Shown here one piece after another: positions 25,613 through 35,503 of a stretch of DNA of 64,000 nucleotides. The first letter of the stretch is position 1. Each line of letters opens with the position of its first letter. The stretch comes from Capillimicrobium parvum (GTDB lineage: Bacteria > Actinomycetota > Thermoleophilia > Solirubrobacterales > Solirubrobacteraceae). The stretch spans positions 2,976,001-3,040,000 of the forward strand of contig NZ_CP087164.1 in assembly GCF_021172045.1 (NCBI RefSeq), given 5' to 3'. The position numbers were made by a program, and so were the translations under genes. The notes under the pieces were generated by a model. The model was not told where the DNA came from. It saw only the letters and a list, made by a program, of their open reading frames with translations, and did no database searches.

Positions 25613-26686
25613 CTACGCGGTGACGCCCGGTCCTCCGAGCACCTCGCTCCAGCGCGTGGCCTCGATCGCCTGGGTCTCTGGGATGATCTCGCGCCCAACC
25701 TTGAGGATCTGCTCGACCTCGCCGTTCAGCACTCCGGGGGCGATCTCCTCGACGCCCACCGCCGCGAGCTCCTTGATCTTCTCCAAGCACTTGTCACGCG
25801 GTCCGGCGATGGAGAAGTCGTCGACGACCTCGCCGGGGAGGACCATGTGCTCGGCGTCTGACTCGCAGTGACCGCCCCAGTAGTCGTACGTCGCACGGGG
25901 CGTGTTGACGAGCCGGTCGATCGGCCCCGGAAGCTCGACGCCCGGGTTGTACTTGACGGTGTCCGCGAACTGGTTCGCCGCAATGTTCGGCGAGAAGCGG
26001 CAGAACTCCCACGCCGCCTCCTGATCCTCGCCGACGAACATCGCCGTGAAGCAGCCGATCTCGATGTCGTCGAAGTTGCGGCCCGCCTCGTCCGCCCCCT
26101 CGCGCACGTACTCCAGCGCCCAGCGGATCGAGTCGGGATGCGTCCCCACCTGGAGCTGGACGATGTCGGCCAGGGCTCCCGCGAGGCGCAGGTTCTTCGG
26201 GCCCGTCGCCGACATCATCGTCGGGATGTGCTCCTTGGCCCAGACGATGTGGGTCTCCGGACCGGTCTTGCCCGTGTGGTCGACGATGCCGACGCTCCCG
26301 CCGGCCATGAGCGTCTGGATGTCGCGAACGACCTCCTTGAACGAAGCGGTCGGGAACGGATGCAGGCCGAGCGTGCGCCGCGCGCTGTCGCCGCGGCCGA
26401 TACCGAACAGCACACGCCCCGGATAGATCTGGTTCAGCGTCGCGTGCGCGTTCGCCGTCACCGTGAAATGCCGAGTGAACGGATTGGTGACTCCGGTCCC
26501 CAGCGCGATGCGCTCCGTCACGGCGAGCGCATGCGACATGTACACGTACACGTCCTTCCACAGCATCTGGGAGTCGAAGACCCAGGCGCGATCGTAGCCG
26601 GCCTCCTCGGCGGCCTTCACCGAATCGATGAACTTCTCGAACTCCCCCTCGCCCGGCTTGGGATAGAGGTAGGCACTCATCTTCAT
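25613..26686 (-). CDS. LLM-class, probably F420-dependent oxidoreductase
   Basis: A 357-residue luciferase-like TIM-barrel protein. GYDRAWVFDSQMLWKDVYVY, RIALGTGVTNPFTRHFTVTA and GRVLFGIGRGDSARRTLG match F420-dependent members such as methylene-tetrahydromethanopterin-reductase-like enzymes. The adjacent fbiC supports F420 over FMN. Hydride transfer between F420H2 and the pathway substrate is likely; the substrate is not known. A GGGAG ribosome-binding site lies 9 nt before the ATG. It follows a SnoaL-like gene in the operon. Confidence 0.88.
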   Translation of the reverse strand: MKMSAYLYPKPGEGEFEKFIDSVKAAEEAGYDRAWVFDSQMLWKDVYVYMSHALAVTERIALGTGVTNPFTRHFTVTANAHATLNQIYPGRVLFGIGRGDSARRTLGLHPFPTASFKEVVRDIQTLMAGGSVGIVDHTGKTGPETHIVWAKEHIPTMMSATGPKNLRLAGALADIVQLQVGTHPDSIRWALEYVREGADEAGRNFDDIEIGCFTAMFVGEDQEAAWEFCRFSPNIAANQFADTVKYNPGVELPGPIDRLVNTPRATYDYWGGHCESDAEHMVLPGEVVDDFSIAGPRDKCLEKIKELAAVGVEEIAPGVLNGEVEQILKVGREIIPETQAIEATRWSEVLGGPGVTA

Positions 26687-26738
26687 GGCGCTGCTCCCTT
26701 CGATGTTCGGCTGACTGCCGGTCTCGCTCGCTTGCTGC

Positions 26739-27167
26739 TTACTCCTGCGGCTGGTCGTCGACGATCTTGCGGAACGCGTTCTTGCGCCTGACGAACGGGC
26801 CCTCGAACTCGAGCAGGTCGCATCCGCGCACGGAGGTGCGCTCGCCGTCGGCGTTCGTGCTCACGAACGTCCACTCCGCCGAGCCGCGATCCCCGTCCAC
26901 CGTCACCTCCGTGTCGATGAACTGGCCGTCCGGATAGGCGGCGAAGAAGCTCCGTACGCCCTCACGAACCTGGTCGCGCCCGACATAGCTGGCCCCGAGC
27001 GCGGTCGGACCGAACGAGGCGTGGTACTCGCAATCCTGCGCGAAGTACCGCATCACGCCCTCGAGGTCGTGCCGGTTCCACTGCTCGAGGGCTTCGAGCA
27101 GGCGCTCGCGCGTCATGGTCGAGGTCCTGCTCGCACCGTCGCCCGGTGGCTGTGTCCTGGATGTCAT
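26739..27167 (-). CDS. SnoaL/NTF2-like protein
   Basis: A 142-residue protein. The Met at 27167 is chosen because AAAGGA precedes it; a shorter start is the Met at 27116 (MTRERLLEALEQWNRHD). The cone-shaped NTF2 fold is recognisable from LEQWNRHDLEGVMRYFAQDCEY and later the GRDQVREGVRSFFAAYPD segment. Family members are isomerases, cyclases, dehydratases or binding proteins. Between hydantoinase B and an F420 oxidoreductase gene, it may process the pathway intermediate; no catalytic residues can be assigned. Confidence 0.8.
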   Translation of the reverse strand: MTSRTQPPGDGASRTSTMTRERLLEALEQWNRHDLEGVMRYFAQDCEYHASFGPTALGASYVGRDQVREGVRSFFAAYPDGQFIDTEVTVDGDRGSAEWTFVSTNADGERTSVRGCDLLEFEGPFVRRKNAFRKIVDDQPQE

Positions 27168-27274
27168 CGGTGTCCTTTCTCTGATCGGTGTTGGCGTCGT
27201 AGGCGCAGTCAGACCGCCGCCGGCTGCCGGCGGCGCCGCGGCGCACGCGACCCTGCAGTTCGCTGGACCGGGGA

Positions 27275-29251
27275 CTAGCCCCAGAACGCCGCCGTCCGTC
27301 GCGCCAGCATCTGACGGAACTGGGCGGTCGTCTTCGGCAGCAGCTCGCCCGTCCCCCAATCGAGGATCACGCCGTGCTGGCGGACCGCGTCGAGGGCGTC
27401 GATCTCACCGGCGCGATACCGCTCGGCGACGGCATCGGCCGGCTCTTCCAGCCAGCCGTGCCGCGCGCCCGCGATGCGCGTCCGCTCGGCGGAGGTCGCG
27501 TCGAGGTCGACCTCGTACATGGCGAGCTCGGAATCGATCACGCGGATGACCACCCCGTAGTCCTTCCGCGCCCTGTCGACCGACACGTACCCGTCGACGA
27601 CGTCCTCGCAGACGAGGTCCGGATCGCGCAGCAACGGGTCGCCGATGCCTCCGCCGCCGGCCGACGGGCGGGTGAAGCGGTCGCCGGGACCGACCGGCAC
27701 GTTCGAGAAGATCGCCCCGAGGTACCGGGGCTCGTCCTCGCCGGCGCGGGTCAGCCACAGGCCCAGCGGAAGCGACGGCAGACCCCCGTCCATGCCCCAG
27801 ACGACGGAACGGGCGCGGTCGCAGCAGTACGACATGACGGTGCCGGCGACCTCGGTCAGCTCCCCGCCCTTCTGCACCCCGCACCCGCCGCGGTACGTTC
27901 CCGGGCCGCCCGAGTCCATCAGGATCTGGTGCTCACTGGTCACCACCGGGCACAAGCGCTCCTGGCCCTCGACGGGCTGGATCGCCTCGCCGACCCCGAA
28001 CACGGAGGACGTCGCGGTGTTGCCGTCCTTCCCGTTGCGGGCGCCCCACCCTCCGGACATCCAGTCGTACCACATGAAGATGTCGTTGTCGGGCGTGCGC
28101 CCGTCGCGACCGCCCACGAGCAGGTACTCGATGTCCACGCAGCAGGCGATCGCCCGATCCGGCTGGACCTTCGACCACAGCTCGAAGACGCAGTTGACGA
28201 TCTTGCCGTAGGCCCCCGAGCAGAAGCCGGTGACCGCGACGGGCCACGGTGCGTTGACCACCGTGCCCTCGGGCCCCGGGTTGACCTCCAGCGGCCGGTA
28301 GAAGCCGGAGTTGAGCGGCAGATCCGGGAAGAACATCTTCGTCCCGGTCACCACTCCGGAGAAGGTGGCTCCGAGCGACGCGTTGAGGAACGTGCCGATC
28401 GCCGGATGCGACCCGGTCAGGTCGTAGAGCACGCGATCGCCCTCGATCGTCATCTTGACCTTGATCGGGATCAGCCCTTCGCCGATCGCCGGGTCGTAGT
28501 CGATGTAGTCCTCGGTCTCCCAAGTCCCGTCCGGCATCTCGGCCACGCGCTGGCGCGTCAGCTGCTCGACGTAGTCCTGGACCTCTTCGAGCGCGACGAG
28601 GATCGTGTCCTTGCCGTACTTGTCGACGAGGCGCAGCATCTCCCGCTCGGCGACCTGCGTGGCCGAGACCTGCGACTCGAGGTCACCGGTCGCCGCCGCC
28701 GGCGCGCGCGTGTTCGACATGATCAGCCGCACGACGTCCTCGCAGTAGCGTCCGCGATCGTAGATGCGCACCGGCGGGATCCGCAGGCCCTCGCCGAAAT
28801 GCTCCTTGGCGTTGACGTCGAACGAGCCGGGCACGCTGCCGCCGATGTCCGCCCAGTGCCCGTTGGACTGCGCGTAGGCGATGATCTCGTCGCCGACGAA
28901 GATGGGACGGACGATCCGGACATCGGAGAAGTGCGTCCCACCGAGGTACGGATCGTTGATGGCGAAGACGTCCCCCGGACGGATGTCGCCCTCGAACGCC
29001 TCGATGACCGCCTTTGCCGTGAAGTGAAGCGTTCCCACGTGCACCGCGATGTCATAGCTGCCCTGCATGGCGGTGTTGCCGTGGCGGTCACACAGAGCGG
29101 AGGAGAAGTCCCGCGCGTACATGACGAACGAGTGACAGGTTCGCAGGATCTGCTCGGCCATCTCGTCGACGATGGTGGTGAACGAGTTCTTGAGAACCTC
29201 GAGCGTCACCGGATCGAGGGACTTCGCGGGTGTTGCTGTGCGCTGGGTCAT
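27275..29251 (-). CDS. hyuB: Hydantoinase B/oxoprolinase-family protein
   Basis: A 658-residue HyuB-type subunit, full length for the family. It opens LDPVTLEVLKNSFTTIVDEM, with FAINDPYLGGTHFSDV and YKVVNPSG-type spacing later. Together with HyuA it forms ATP-dependent N-methylhydantoinases, 5-oxoprolinases or acetone/acetophenone carboxylase-like enzymes. These hydrolyse cyclic amides or carboxylate ketones. GAGGAG precedes the ATG. It is 22 nt after the hyuA stop. Confidence 0.92.
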   Translation of the reverse strand: MTQRTATPAKSLDPVTLEVLKNSFTTIVDEMAEQILRTCHSFVMYARDFSSALCDRHGNTAMQGSYDIAVHVGTLHFTAKAVIEAFEGDIRPGDVFAINDPYLGGTHFSDVRIVRPIFVGDEIIAYAQSNGHWADIGGSVPGSFDVNAKEHFGEGLRIPPVRIYDRGRYCEDVVRLIMSNTRAPAAATGDLESQVSATQVAEREMLRLVDKYGKDTILVALEEVQDYVEQLTRQRVAEMPDGTWETEDYIDYDPAIGEGLIPIKVKMTIEGDRVLYDLTGSHPAIGTFLNASLGATFSGVVTGTKMFFPDLPLNSGFYRPLEVNPGPEGTVVNAPWPVAVTGFCSGAYGKIVNCVFELWSKVQPDRAIACCVDIEYLLVGGRDGRTPDNDIFMWYDWMSGGWGARNGKDGNTATSSVFGVGEAIQPVEGQERLCPVVTSEHQILMDSGGPGTYRGGCGVQKGGELTEVAGTVMSYCCDRARSVVWGMDGGLPSLPLGLWLTRAGEDEPRYLGAIFSNVPVGPGDRFTRPSAGGGGIGDPLLRDPDLVCEDVVDGYVSVDRARKDYGVVIRVIDSELAMYEVDLDATSAERTRIAGARHGWLEEPADAVAERYRAGEIDALDAVRQHGVILDWGTGELLPKTTAQFRQMLARRTAAFWG

Positions 29252-29273
29252 GGTTGGCTCCTCGTGTGGGCCG

Positions 29274-31295
29274 TCAAACGGTGATCCGCAGGTTCAGCCA
29301 CGGGTCTACCTCGGCCGTACAGCCCGGCGGAAGTGGCGTCGTCGAGTCGAACTGCTCGATCACGGCGGGGCCGGGGATCACCATCCCCGTCCGGAGCTCG
29401 GCGCGGTCGTAGATCGGCGTCTCGACGGGGTCCGGCTCGTCCTGGAAGTGGACGGGTCGGTACGACGCCGGCCGCGCCGGCGCCGGGTCCTCGTCGTGCT
29501 CACGGAGCTCGGGCTTGGGCACCCGTCCGATCGCGGTGACGTTCAGGCGGTACACCTCGACCGGGGCGCCGTCCCGGCGATAGTTGTGCTCGCGTTCGTG
29601 GTCGACGTGGAACCGCTGGGTGGCCGGCTGCAGGTCGGTGATCGGCGGCTCGACCGGGATGGACATCGAGCGCCACTGCCCGGCGTAGCGCATGTCGATG
29701 GTGCGCGTCAGCCGCATGTCATCGGGCACGACGCCCTCCGCGTCCAGCCGCTCGCGAGCCTCGGCCTCCAGCCGCTGGAACTCGGCCTCCACCGCGGCCG
29801 GATCCGCCGACTCGGCACGGGCGAGGTACATCGTCGACAGATCGTGGTGCACGTCCACGAGCAGACACCCCAGCGCCGAGGTGATCCCCGGGTTGGGCGG
29901 CACGAGCACCGTGGGGATCCCGAGCTCCCGCGCGAGATCGACGCCGTGCAGGGGCCCCGCTCCTCCGAAGACCACGAGCGCGAACTCGCGCGGGTCATAG
30001 CCCCGCCGGATGGAGATCAGGCGCACCGCATCGGCCATGTTCGCGTTGGCCACGCGGATGACCGCGTTCGCCGCCTCGGAGACGTTCATCCCGAGCGGCT
30101 CGGCCACGCGGGATTCGATCGCCTCCTCGGCCGCGTCCGCGTCGAGGCTCATCTGTCCGGAGATCAGCGCGGGTCCGAGCCGCCCGAGCACCAGGTTCGC
30201 GTCGGTGTTCGTGGGCTCGGAGCCGCCGCGCCCGTAGGCCGCGGGACCGGGGTTCGCGCCGGCCGACTGAGGCCCGTTGCGCATCGCGCCGGCATCGTCG
30301 ATCCACGCCAGGGAACCGCCGCCCGCGCCGATCGTGAGCACCTCGATGCTGGGAAAGCAGATCGGATAGCCGAACTCGACGTACCACTCCTTCGTGGTGC
30401 GCAGGTGACCGTCGGTCACGAGGGAGATGTCCGTGCTGGTGCCCCCCATGTCGAGGCCGATCGCGTTGGGAAAGCCCGCCAGCTCGGCGATGTGCCGGCA
30501 GGCGATCGCGCCCGCCGCGATGCCGGATGCGGCGAGACGCACCGCCAGCTTGTCGACGGTCTTGGGGGTCATGACACCCCCGCCCGAGTGGAGGATCAGC
30601 AGATCCCCGCTGTACCCGCCCTCCGTCAGCCGGTCGCTCAGGCGATTGACGTAGCCGCTGACCAGCGGGGCGAGCACCGCGTTGGCGACCGTCGTGGCGA
30701 ACCGCTCGTGCTCGAAGATCTCCGGCAGCACCTCGCTGGAGGTCGTGACCCGCACTCCCGGCAGCTCTTGGGCGAGGATCTCCTGCATCCGCCGTTCGTT
30801 GGCCGGGTTCGCGTGCGCGTTCATGAAGCACACCGCGACGGTCTGGACGCCCTTGCGGCGCAGGACACCCGCGACCCGCAGCGCCTCCTCCTCGTCCAGC
30901 GGCGTAAGGACCTCGCCGGAGTAGGACATGCGCTCGAGCACCTCGTGACGATCGCGTCGCCGGATATACGGCGGCGCGAGGTCCTTGTAGGTGTCCCAGA
31001 GGTCCTCCTTGATGCCGTTGCGGATCTCGATCACGTCGCGGAACCCGCGTGTCGTGACCATCGCGGCCGCAGGCAGTCTCCGGGTGATCAGCGCGTTCGT
31101 GGCCACCGTCGTGCCGTGGGCGAACATCGCGACGTCGTGCAGGTCGATCCCGGCCTGGGCCACGCCGGCGAGGACCGCGTCGATCGGGTCGGTGCTGGAG
31201 GGGACCTTCTCGACCTGCATCTCCCCGGTCGTCTCGTCGAGGATGCAGATATCAGTGAACGTGCCGCCGACATCAACCGCAATTCGCGTGTCCAT
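29274..31295 (-). CDS. hyuA: Hydantoinase A/oxoprolinase-family protein
   Basis: A 673-residue ATP-binding partner of HyuB. The N-terminus RIAVDVGGTFTDICILD is the phosphate-binding signature of the ASKHA-like hydantoinase A fold; FAHGTTVATNALI, LDMGGTSTDISLV and FGGAGPLHGVDLARELGI follow as expected. AGAGGA lies 7 nt before the ATG. An acetophenone or acetone carboxylase role cannot be excluded, but the neighbouring amino-acid-type ABC importer fits a cyclic amide or hydantoin better. It is 237 nt downstream of the MFS gene, a gap with no gene that could hold a promoter. Confidence 0.93.
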   Translation of the reverse strand: MDTRIAVDVGGTFTDICILDETTGEMQVEKVPSSTDPIDAVLAGVAQAGIDLHDVAMFAHGTTVATNALITRRLPAAAMVTTRGFRDVIEIRNGIKEDLWDTYKDLAPPYIRRRDRHEVLERMSYSGEVLTPLDEEEALRVAGVLRRKGVQTVAVCFMNAHANPANERRMQEILAQELPGVRVTTSSEVLPEIFEHERFATTVANAVLAPLVSGYVNRLSDRLTEGGYSGDLLILHSGGGVMTPKTVDKLAVRLAASGIAAGAIACRHIAELAGFPNAIGLDMGGTSTDISLVTDGHLRTTKEWYVEFGYPICFPSIEVLTIGAGGGSLAWIDDAGAMRNGPQSAGANPGPAAYGRGGSEPTNTDANLVLGRLGPALISGQMSLDADAAEEAIESRVAEPLGMNVSEAANAVIRVANANMADAVRLISIRRGYDPREFALVVFGGAGPLHGVDLARELGIPTVLVPPNPGITSALGCLLVDVHHDLSTMYLARAESADPAAVEAEFQRLEAEARERLDAEGVVPDDMRLTRTIDMRYAGQWRSMSIPVEPPITDLQPATQRFHVDHEREHNYRRDGAPVEVYRLNVTAIGRVPKPELREHDEDPAPARPASYRPVHFQDEPDPVETPIYDRAELRTGMVIPGPAVIEQFDSTTPLPPGCTAEVDPWLNLRITV

Positions 31296-31532
31296 TTCCG
31301 ATCCTCTCGCTCCCTCGTCACACGCTGTAACAGCAAGTCATCGCCCAGAGGGCGCAGAGTTTGCGCTCTCGCTCTCCGGTGCTCACTATGGCCGCCAATC
31401 AGGTCCAGCGCAACACGCCAATCGGCACGAAGTGGTCGGAATGCACGTGTCATGGCCCACGGACAAGCCGAATTCCGGCCTCGGCCGTCGCGCACCCGAT
31501 GCAGGCCACTAGGGAGACCAATCACGGTGCGT

Positions 31533-32720
31533 TCACCCTCTCGATGGCACGCGCCGTCCGTTGCCACAAAAGAGCGCTATTCCGGTAACAAGCGCCACAC
31601 CAATGACCGCCGCCGTGAAGTACTGCATCGTTCTGGTGAGACCCAGGGTGTCGATGACCAGACCGACCGCCACCACAGGCAGACCGAAAGACGCGTACGC
31701 CACGACGTAGTACGTCGACATCACCGCGCCACGCCGGTCGTACGGGGTGACCTCCGCGAGCAGGCCGATGCCTCCCCCGAACGCCAGCCCGAAGCCGACG
31801 CCGACGACGGCGCTCGAGCCGACGAGCAGCACCGGCGAGCCCACCGACAGCGATGCCGCGGCCAGCGCCATGCCGGCCGCCAGGGCCAACGTCCCGACCG
31901 CTGCGGCGCGGCGCACGTCGATGCGTGCCATGGCGAGCTGCGCCGACCCCGCCGCGACACTCAGCAACCCCACGGCCAGCCCGCCCGGCACGATCCCGCC
32001 CATGCGCAGCATCTCGGCGCTGATCGTCGGCCCGAGCGCCAGATAGACGCCGGCGACCGACCAGGTTGCGACGGCGCCGAACGCCACGAGGGCAAAACGG
32101 CCCCGGACGCTGGCCGGCACCTCGGGGCGCGTCGGTCGCAGCCGCACCGCGCGACCCGGCGGGGCGGTCTCGGGCAGACGGACGATCGCCCGGATCGCGA
32201 CGATCAGCAGCGCGCCGAACAGCGCGAACACCGTCATCTCCGGTGCCGGCCCGTACCCGACGAGCAGGGTCGCCGCGACGGCCCCGCCGGCGATCCCGAA
32301 CTCCACGGCCATCACGTTGACCGCCGCGGCGCGGGGCGCCGTCAACGGCCACAGGTCCAGCATGGCGGCGCTCGCGGCGCCGAGGACCGCCCCCGTCGCA
32401 ATGCCCTGCAGGGACCGGGCGGCCAGCAGCCACGTGATGGATCGCGCGCCCATGAAGAGCAGGGCGACGATCACGAGCAGCCCGATCGCGCCGATCAGCA
32501 CCGGCCGCCGCCCCACGACGTCCGACAGCGAGCCGAGCGTCAGCAGCGCCGCCAGCACGCCCAGCGGATACACCGCGAAGACCGCGGTCATCGCGACCGT
32601 CGACAGCCGCCACTCGCTCGCGTACCAGCCGTAGAGCGGCGTCGGCAGTGCCGAGCCCGCCAGCGTCAGCCCGAGGACGCCGGCGACCGTCAGGCGGCCC
32701 CGGATCCTGCGCGGCGTCAG
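31533..32720 (-). CDS. MFS transporter with non-canonical start
   Basis: A 12-helix major-facilitator permease; DVVGRRPVL is the loop 2-3 signature. The first ATG in frame is 32591, but helix 1 (GLTLAGSALPTPLYGWY) is encoded upstream of it, and no ATG, GTG or TTG is available there before an in-frame stop. CTG at 32720 overlaps the livM stop as CTGA and would give 395 residues; this is my preferred start. It could export a product or import the substrate in parallel to the ABC system. Confidence 0.8.
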   Translation of the reverse strand: MTPRRIRGRLTVAGVLGLTLAGSALPTPLYGWYASEWRLSTVAMTAVFAVYPLGVLAALLTLGSLSDVVGRRPVLIGAIGLLVIVALLFMGARSITWLLAARSLQGIATGAVLGAASAAMLDLWPLTAPRAAAVNVMAVEFGIAGGAVAATLLVGYGPAPEMTVFALFGALLIVAIRAIVRLPETAPPGRAVRLRPTRPEVPASVRGRFALVAFGAVATWSVAGVYLALGPTISAEMLRMGGIVPGGLAVGLLSVAAGSAQLAMARIDVRRAAAVGTLALAAGMALAAASLSVGSPVLLVGSSAVVGVGFGLAFGGGIGLLAEVTPYDRRGAVMSTYYVVAYASFGLPVVAVGLVIDTLGLTRTMQYFTAAVIGVALVTGIALFCGNGRRVPSRG

Positions 32721-33829
32721 ACGCTTGCCGACGACGAGGGACGTAGCACGGCATCGCCGTGCTCACCGATGATCGCCTTCCCGTTCCCGCGGTCGCGCGA
32801 CAGCCAGCTCGGCAACGGAACCTCCCGGCCGCCGGTCAGCCCGTTGGGGCGGATGATCAGCGCGCCGAGCAGCACGACGGCCAGCACCAGGTTCGCCGTG
32901 CCCGAGGGTGGCTGGGCGCCGAGCACGCCGTTGACCTCGATCCGCTGGACCGCGACGTAGACCACGGTCAGAAAGAACGTCCCCACGACCGCGCCCGTGA
33001 CGCTGCCCAGCCCCCCGACCACCAGCATCGCCACAACGATGAACGTGAGATCGAAGTAGAAGTCGGTGTAGCTGAACCCGACGAAGTAGTGGGCGTAGAG
33101 CGCGCCGGCGATGCCGAAGACGAACCCGGCGAGGACGAAGGCGACGTAGCGCTCGCGGCGGACGCCGACGCCGACCGACTTCGCCGCGTTCTCGTTCTCC
33201 CGGCTCGCCCGAAGGCGCAGCCCGATGCGCGACTGCTTGAGGCCATAGGCCAGGAAGATCGTCAGCACCACCCACACGACGGTCGCGCCCAGCGTCGCGG
33301 TCTGCGGGACCCCGTTGATCGTGTCGCTGCCCAGCGTCAGCGCCGGCGTCTGGCTGATGAACACGTTCGTGATCACGAGCACCGCGAGCGTCGCGATCGC
33401 CGCCGCGATCCCGGACAGCCGCACGATCGGGAAGGCGAATATCGCGGCCAGCAGCGCGGCCACGAGTGCCGCCACGAGCGTGCCCGCCAGCGGGCCGAAC
33501 TGCGCAGGGAAGATCCACGAGCTCAGGAAGCTCGGCATTTCGGTGAAGGTGATCTCCTTGATCTCCGTGGGAATGGTGAGCAGCGCCGACGCGTAGGCAC
33601 CGACCGCCATGAACGCGACGTGCCCGAACGACATGACCCCGGAGTTCCCACTGAACATCTGCAGGCCGAGCACGAGCATCAGCCGCAGGAACATCTTCTC
33701 GCCCTCCCGCTCGTAGAAGATGTCGCCGCCGGACTCGATGAGCACCCAGGTGACGACGACGACGACCGACAGCACCAGCGGCGTCCAGGTGAGGCGAATC
33801 CCGCGTTGGAGTGTGGCCAAGGGGTTCAT
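32717..33829 (-). CDS. livM: Branched-chain-amino-acid-type ABC transporter permease LivM
   Basis: A 370-residue integral permease of the LivM type with about ten hydrophobic segments. GNSGVMSFGHVAFMAVGAYA near residue 70 and the EAA-like cytoplasmic loop LRLRASRENENAAKSVGVG are diagnostic. It has a hydrophilic C-terminal tail. The start overlaps the livH stop by 4 nt. The complex imports amino acids or related amides and carboxylates using ATP. Confidence 0.94.
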   Translation of the reverse strand: MNPLATLQRGIRLTWTPLVLSVVVVVTWVLIESGGDIFYEREGEKMFLRLMLVLGLQMFSGNSGVMSFGHVAFMAVGAYASALLTIPTEIKEITFTEMPSFLSSWIFPAQFGPLAGTLVAALVAALLAAIFAFPIVRLSGIAAAIATLAVLVITNVFISQTPALTLGSDTINGVPQTATLGATVVWVVLTIFLAYGLKQSRIGLRLRASRENENAAKSVGVGVRRERYVAFVLAGFVFGIAGALYAHYFVGFSYTDFYFDLTFIVVAMLVVGGLGSVTGAVVGTFFLTVVYVAVQRIEVNGVLGAQPPSGTANLVLAVVLLGALIIRPNGLTGGREVPLPSWLSRDRGNGKAIIGEHGDAVLRPSSSASV

Positions 33830-34785
33830 GCGAGCTCCCCGGTCGCCACGGGCTCAGCGCTCGCGGCCTCGCGCCGCCGGCGCCATCTGGCGCGGATGCG
33901 CCGGCCCGTCACGACCATCCCGTCGGGCTGCCAGACGAGGATCGCGATCACGGCCAGGAAGGCGAACACGAGCGTGTAGCCGTTGAGGCTCGTCGGCAGG
34001 GCGGCCTGCAGGAGGTTGATCAGGAAGCCGAGGACGAACCCTCCGAACGCGGCGCCCGACAGGCTCCCGAGCCCGCCGATCACGCCGCCCACGAAGGCGA
34101 TCAGCAGCGGCCCCTGGCCCATCGTCGGCGCGATGGCTCCGGAGCGCAGCACGTAGAGGACGGTCACCGCGGCGGCGAGGAACCCGGTGATGGCGAACGC
34201 GAAGGCGATCACCCGATTGGCCTTGACGCCGACCAGCTGAGCCATCCCGAAGTCCTCGGTCGATGCGCGCAGCTGAACGCCCAGCGAGGTGCGTTTGAGC
34301 ATCAACGTCATCGCGATCAGCAGGAGGACGGTGGTGACCGCGGTGATGATCTCGAGGTTGCTGACGAGCACGCCGAGCACGTCGTGCTGGCGGGTGGTCC
34401 ACGGATACGGGGTGACGCCCTGCTGCGTGCTCTTGCCCACCGTCATGAACGCCAGCTGCTGCAACCCGTAGCTCACGGCGAACGAGGTGATCAGCAGGGT
34501 CACAGGCGACCCGCGCCGGACCGGGCGGAAGGCCAGCCGCTCCATGAGCACCGCCAGCACGACGACGATCGCGAAGGTGACGGCGATCATCGGGATCACG
34601 CCCCACGTCCGTGTGTAGAACATGGTGAACGCGCCGGCCATGATCAGCTCGCCGTAGGCGAAGTTCATCAGGCCCATCACGCCGAACAGCAGCGACAGCG
34701 ACAGGGCGATCAGCGCGAAGAGGCTCCCGTAGGCGATGGAGTCGAAGCCGTACTGGAGCACCGTCGTCGCGGTGGCGAACATCAT
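33826..34785 (-). CDS. livH: Branched-chain-amino-acid-type ABC transporter permease LivH
   Basis: A 319-residue permease with eight or more hydrophobic segments. Signature stretches are LFGVMGLMNFAYGELIMAGA near residue 40 and the loop LRASTEDFGMAQLVGV. It partners LivM in the membrane. It starts 8 nt after the livF stop. A hydrophilic, Arg-rich C-terminal tail of about 25 residues is present. Confidence 0.94.
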   Translation of the reverse strand: MMFATATTVLQYGFDSIAYGSLFALIALSLSLLFGVMGLMNFAYGELIMAGAFTMFYTRTWGVIPMIAVTFAIVVVLAVLMERLAFRPVRRGSPVTLLITSFAVSYGLQQLAFMTVGKSTQQGVTPYPWTTRQHDVLGVLVSNLEIITAVTTVLLLIAMTLMLKRTSLGVQLRASTEDFGMAQLVGVKANRVIAFAFAITGFLAAAVTVLYVLRSGAIAPTMGQGPLLIAFVGGVIGGLGSLSGAAFGGFVLGFLINLLQAALPTSLNGYTLVFAFLAVIAILVWQPDGMVVTGRRIRARWRRRREAASAEPVATGELA

Positions 34786-34792
34786 GCCCTCC

Positions 34793-35503
34793 TCATCCCA
34801 TTCCGATGTAGGCGCTCTCGAAGTCCCCCATGGCGGCGAGCTCCTCGGACGTCCCGTGGAACTGCACGCGGCCTCCGGTGCGCAGCACGTAGGTGCGGTC
34901 CGCCACCTCGATCGTGCGGGCGGCGTTCTGCTCGACCAGCAGGATCGTCAGGCCCTCCGCGTGAAGCTGCTCGAGGATGTCGAAGACGCGATCGACCATG
35001 AGCGGTGCCAGGCCCAGCGTGGGCTCGTCGAGCAGGAGCAGCCGGGGCGAGGCCAGCAGGGCGCGGGCGATCGCCAGCTGCTGCTGCTCTCCGCCGGAGA
35101 GCTGTGCTCCAGGCTTGTGCCACGTCTTCTTCAGGACGGGGAACCGCTCGAGCATGCGGTCGAGGTCCTCGTCGACCTGCCGGCGCTCGCGCCGGCAGAT
35201 CGCGCCGATCTTCAGGTTCTCCCCGACCGACAGCCGCCCGAAGATGCGCCGTCCTTCGGGAACCATCGAGACGCCCGCGCGCAGGATGCGGTCGGGGGAG
35301 AGCCGGGTCAGGTCGCGTCCGTCGAAGCCGACCGAACCGGAGGTCGGCCGATACGCGCCGACGATCGTCATCAGCGTCGTGGTCTTGCCCGCGCCGTTGT
35401 GGCCGACGAGCCCTACGAACTCGCCCTCGCGGACGTCGAGCGACAGGCCCTGCACCGCCGCGACGCGCCCGTGATGCACGGTCAGGTCAGTGACGCTCAG
35501 CAT
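34793..35503 (-). CDS. livF: Branched-chain-amino-acid-type ABC transporter ATPase LivF
   Basis: A 236-residue ATPase. Walker A GHNGAGKTT, signature LSGGEQQQLAIARAL and Walker B LLLDEPTLGLAP are intact, as is the switch His region. Its start overlaps the livG end by 17 nt, which argues for one transcript. Paired with LivG it drives the importer. Confidence 0.95.
   Translation of the reverse strand: MLSVTDLTVHHGRVAAVQGLSLDVREGEFVGLVGHNGAGKTTTLMTIVGAYRPTSGSVGFDGRDLTRLSPDRILRAGVSMVPEGRRIFGRLSVGENLKIGAICRRERRQVDEDLDRMLERFPVLKKTWHKPGAQLSGGEQQQLAIARALLASPRLLLLDEPTLGLAPLMVDRVFDILEQLHAEGLTILLVEQNAARTIEVADRTYVLRTGGRVQFHGTSEELAAMGDFESAYIGMG

Noticed and set aside
27374-33979. Very long + strand frames (up to 1262 codons) opposite hyuAB and liv genes
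   Set aside because: They lie antisense to clearly conserved genes and have His/Arg/Asp-rich sequence without domains.
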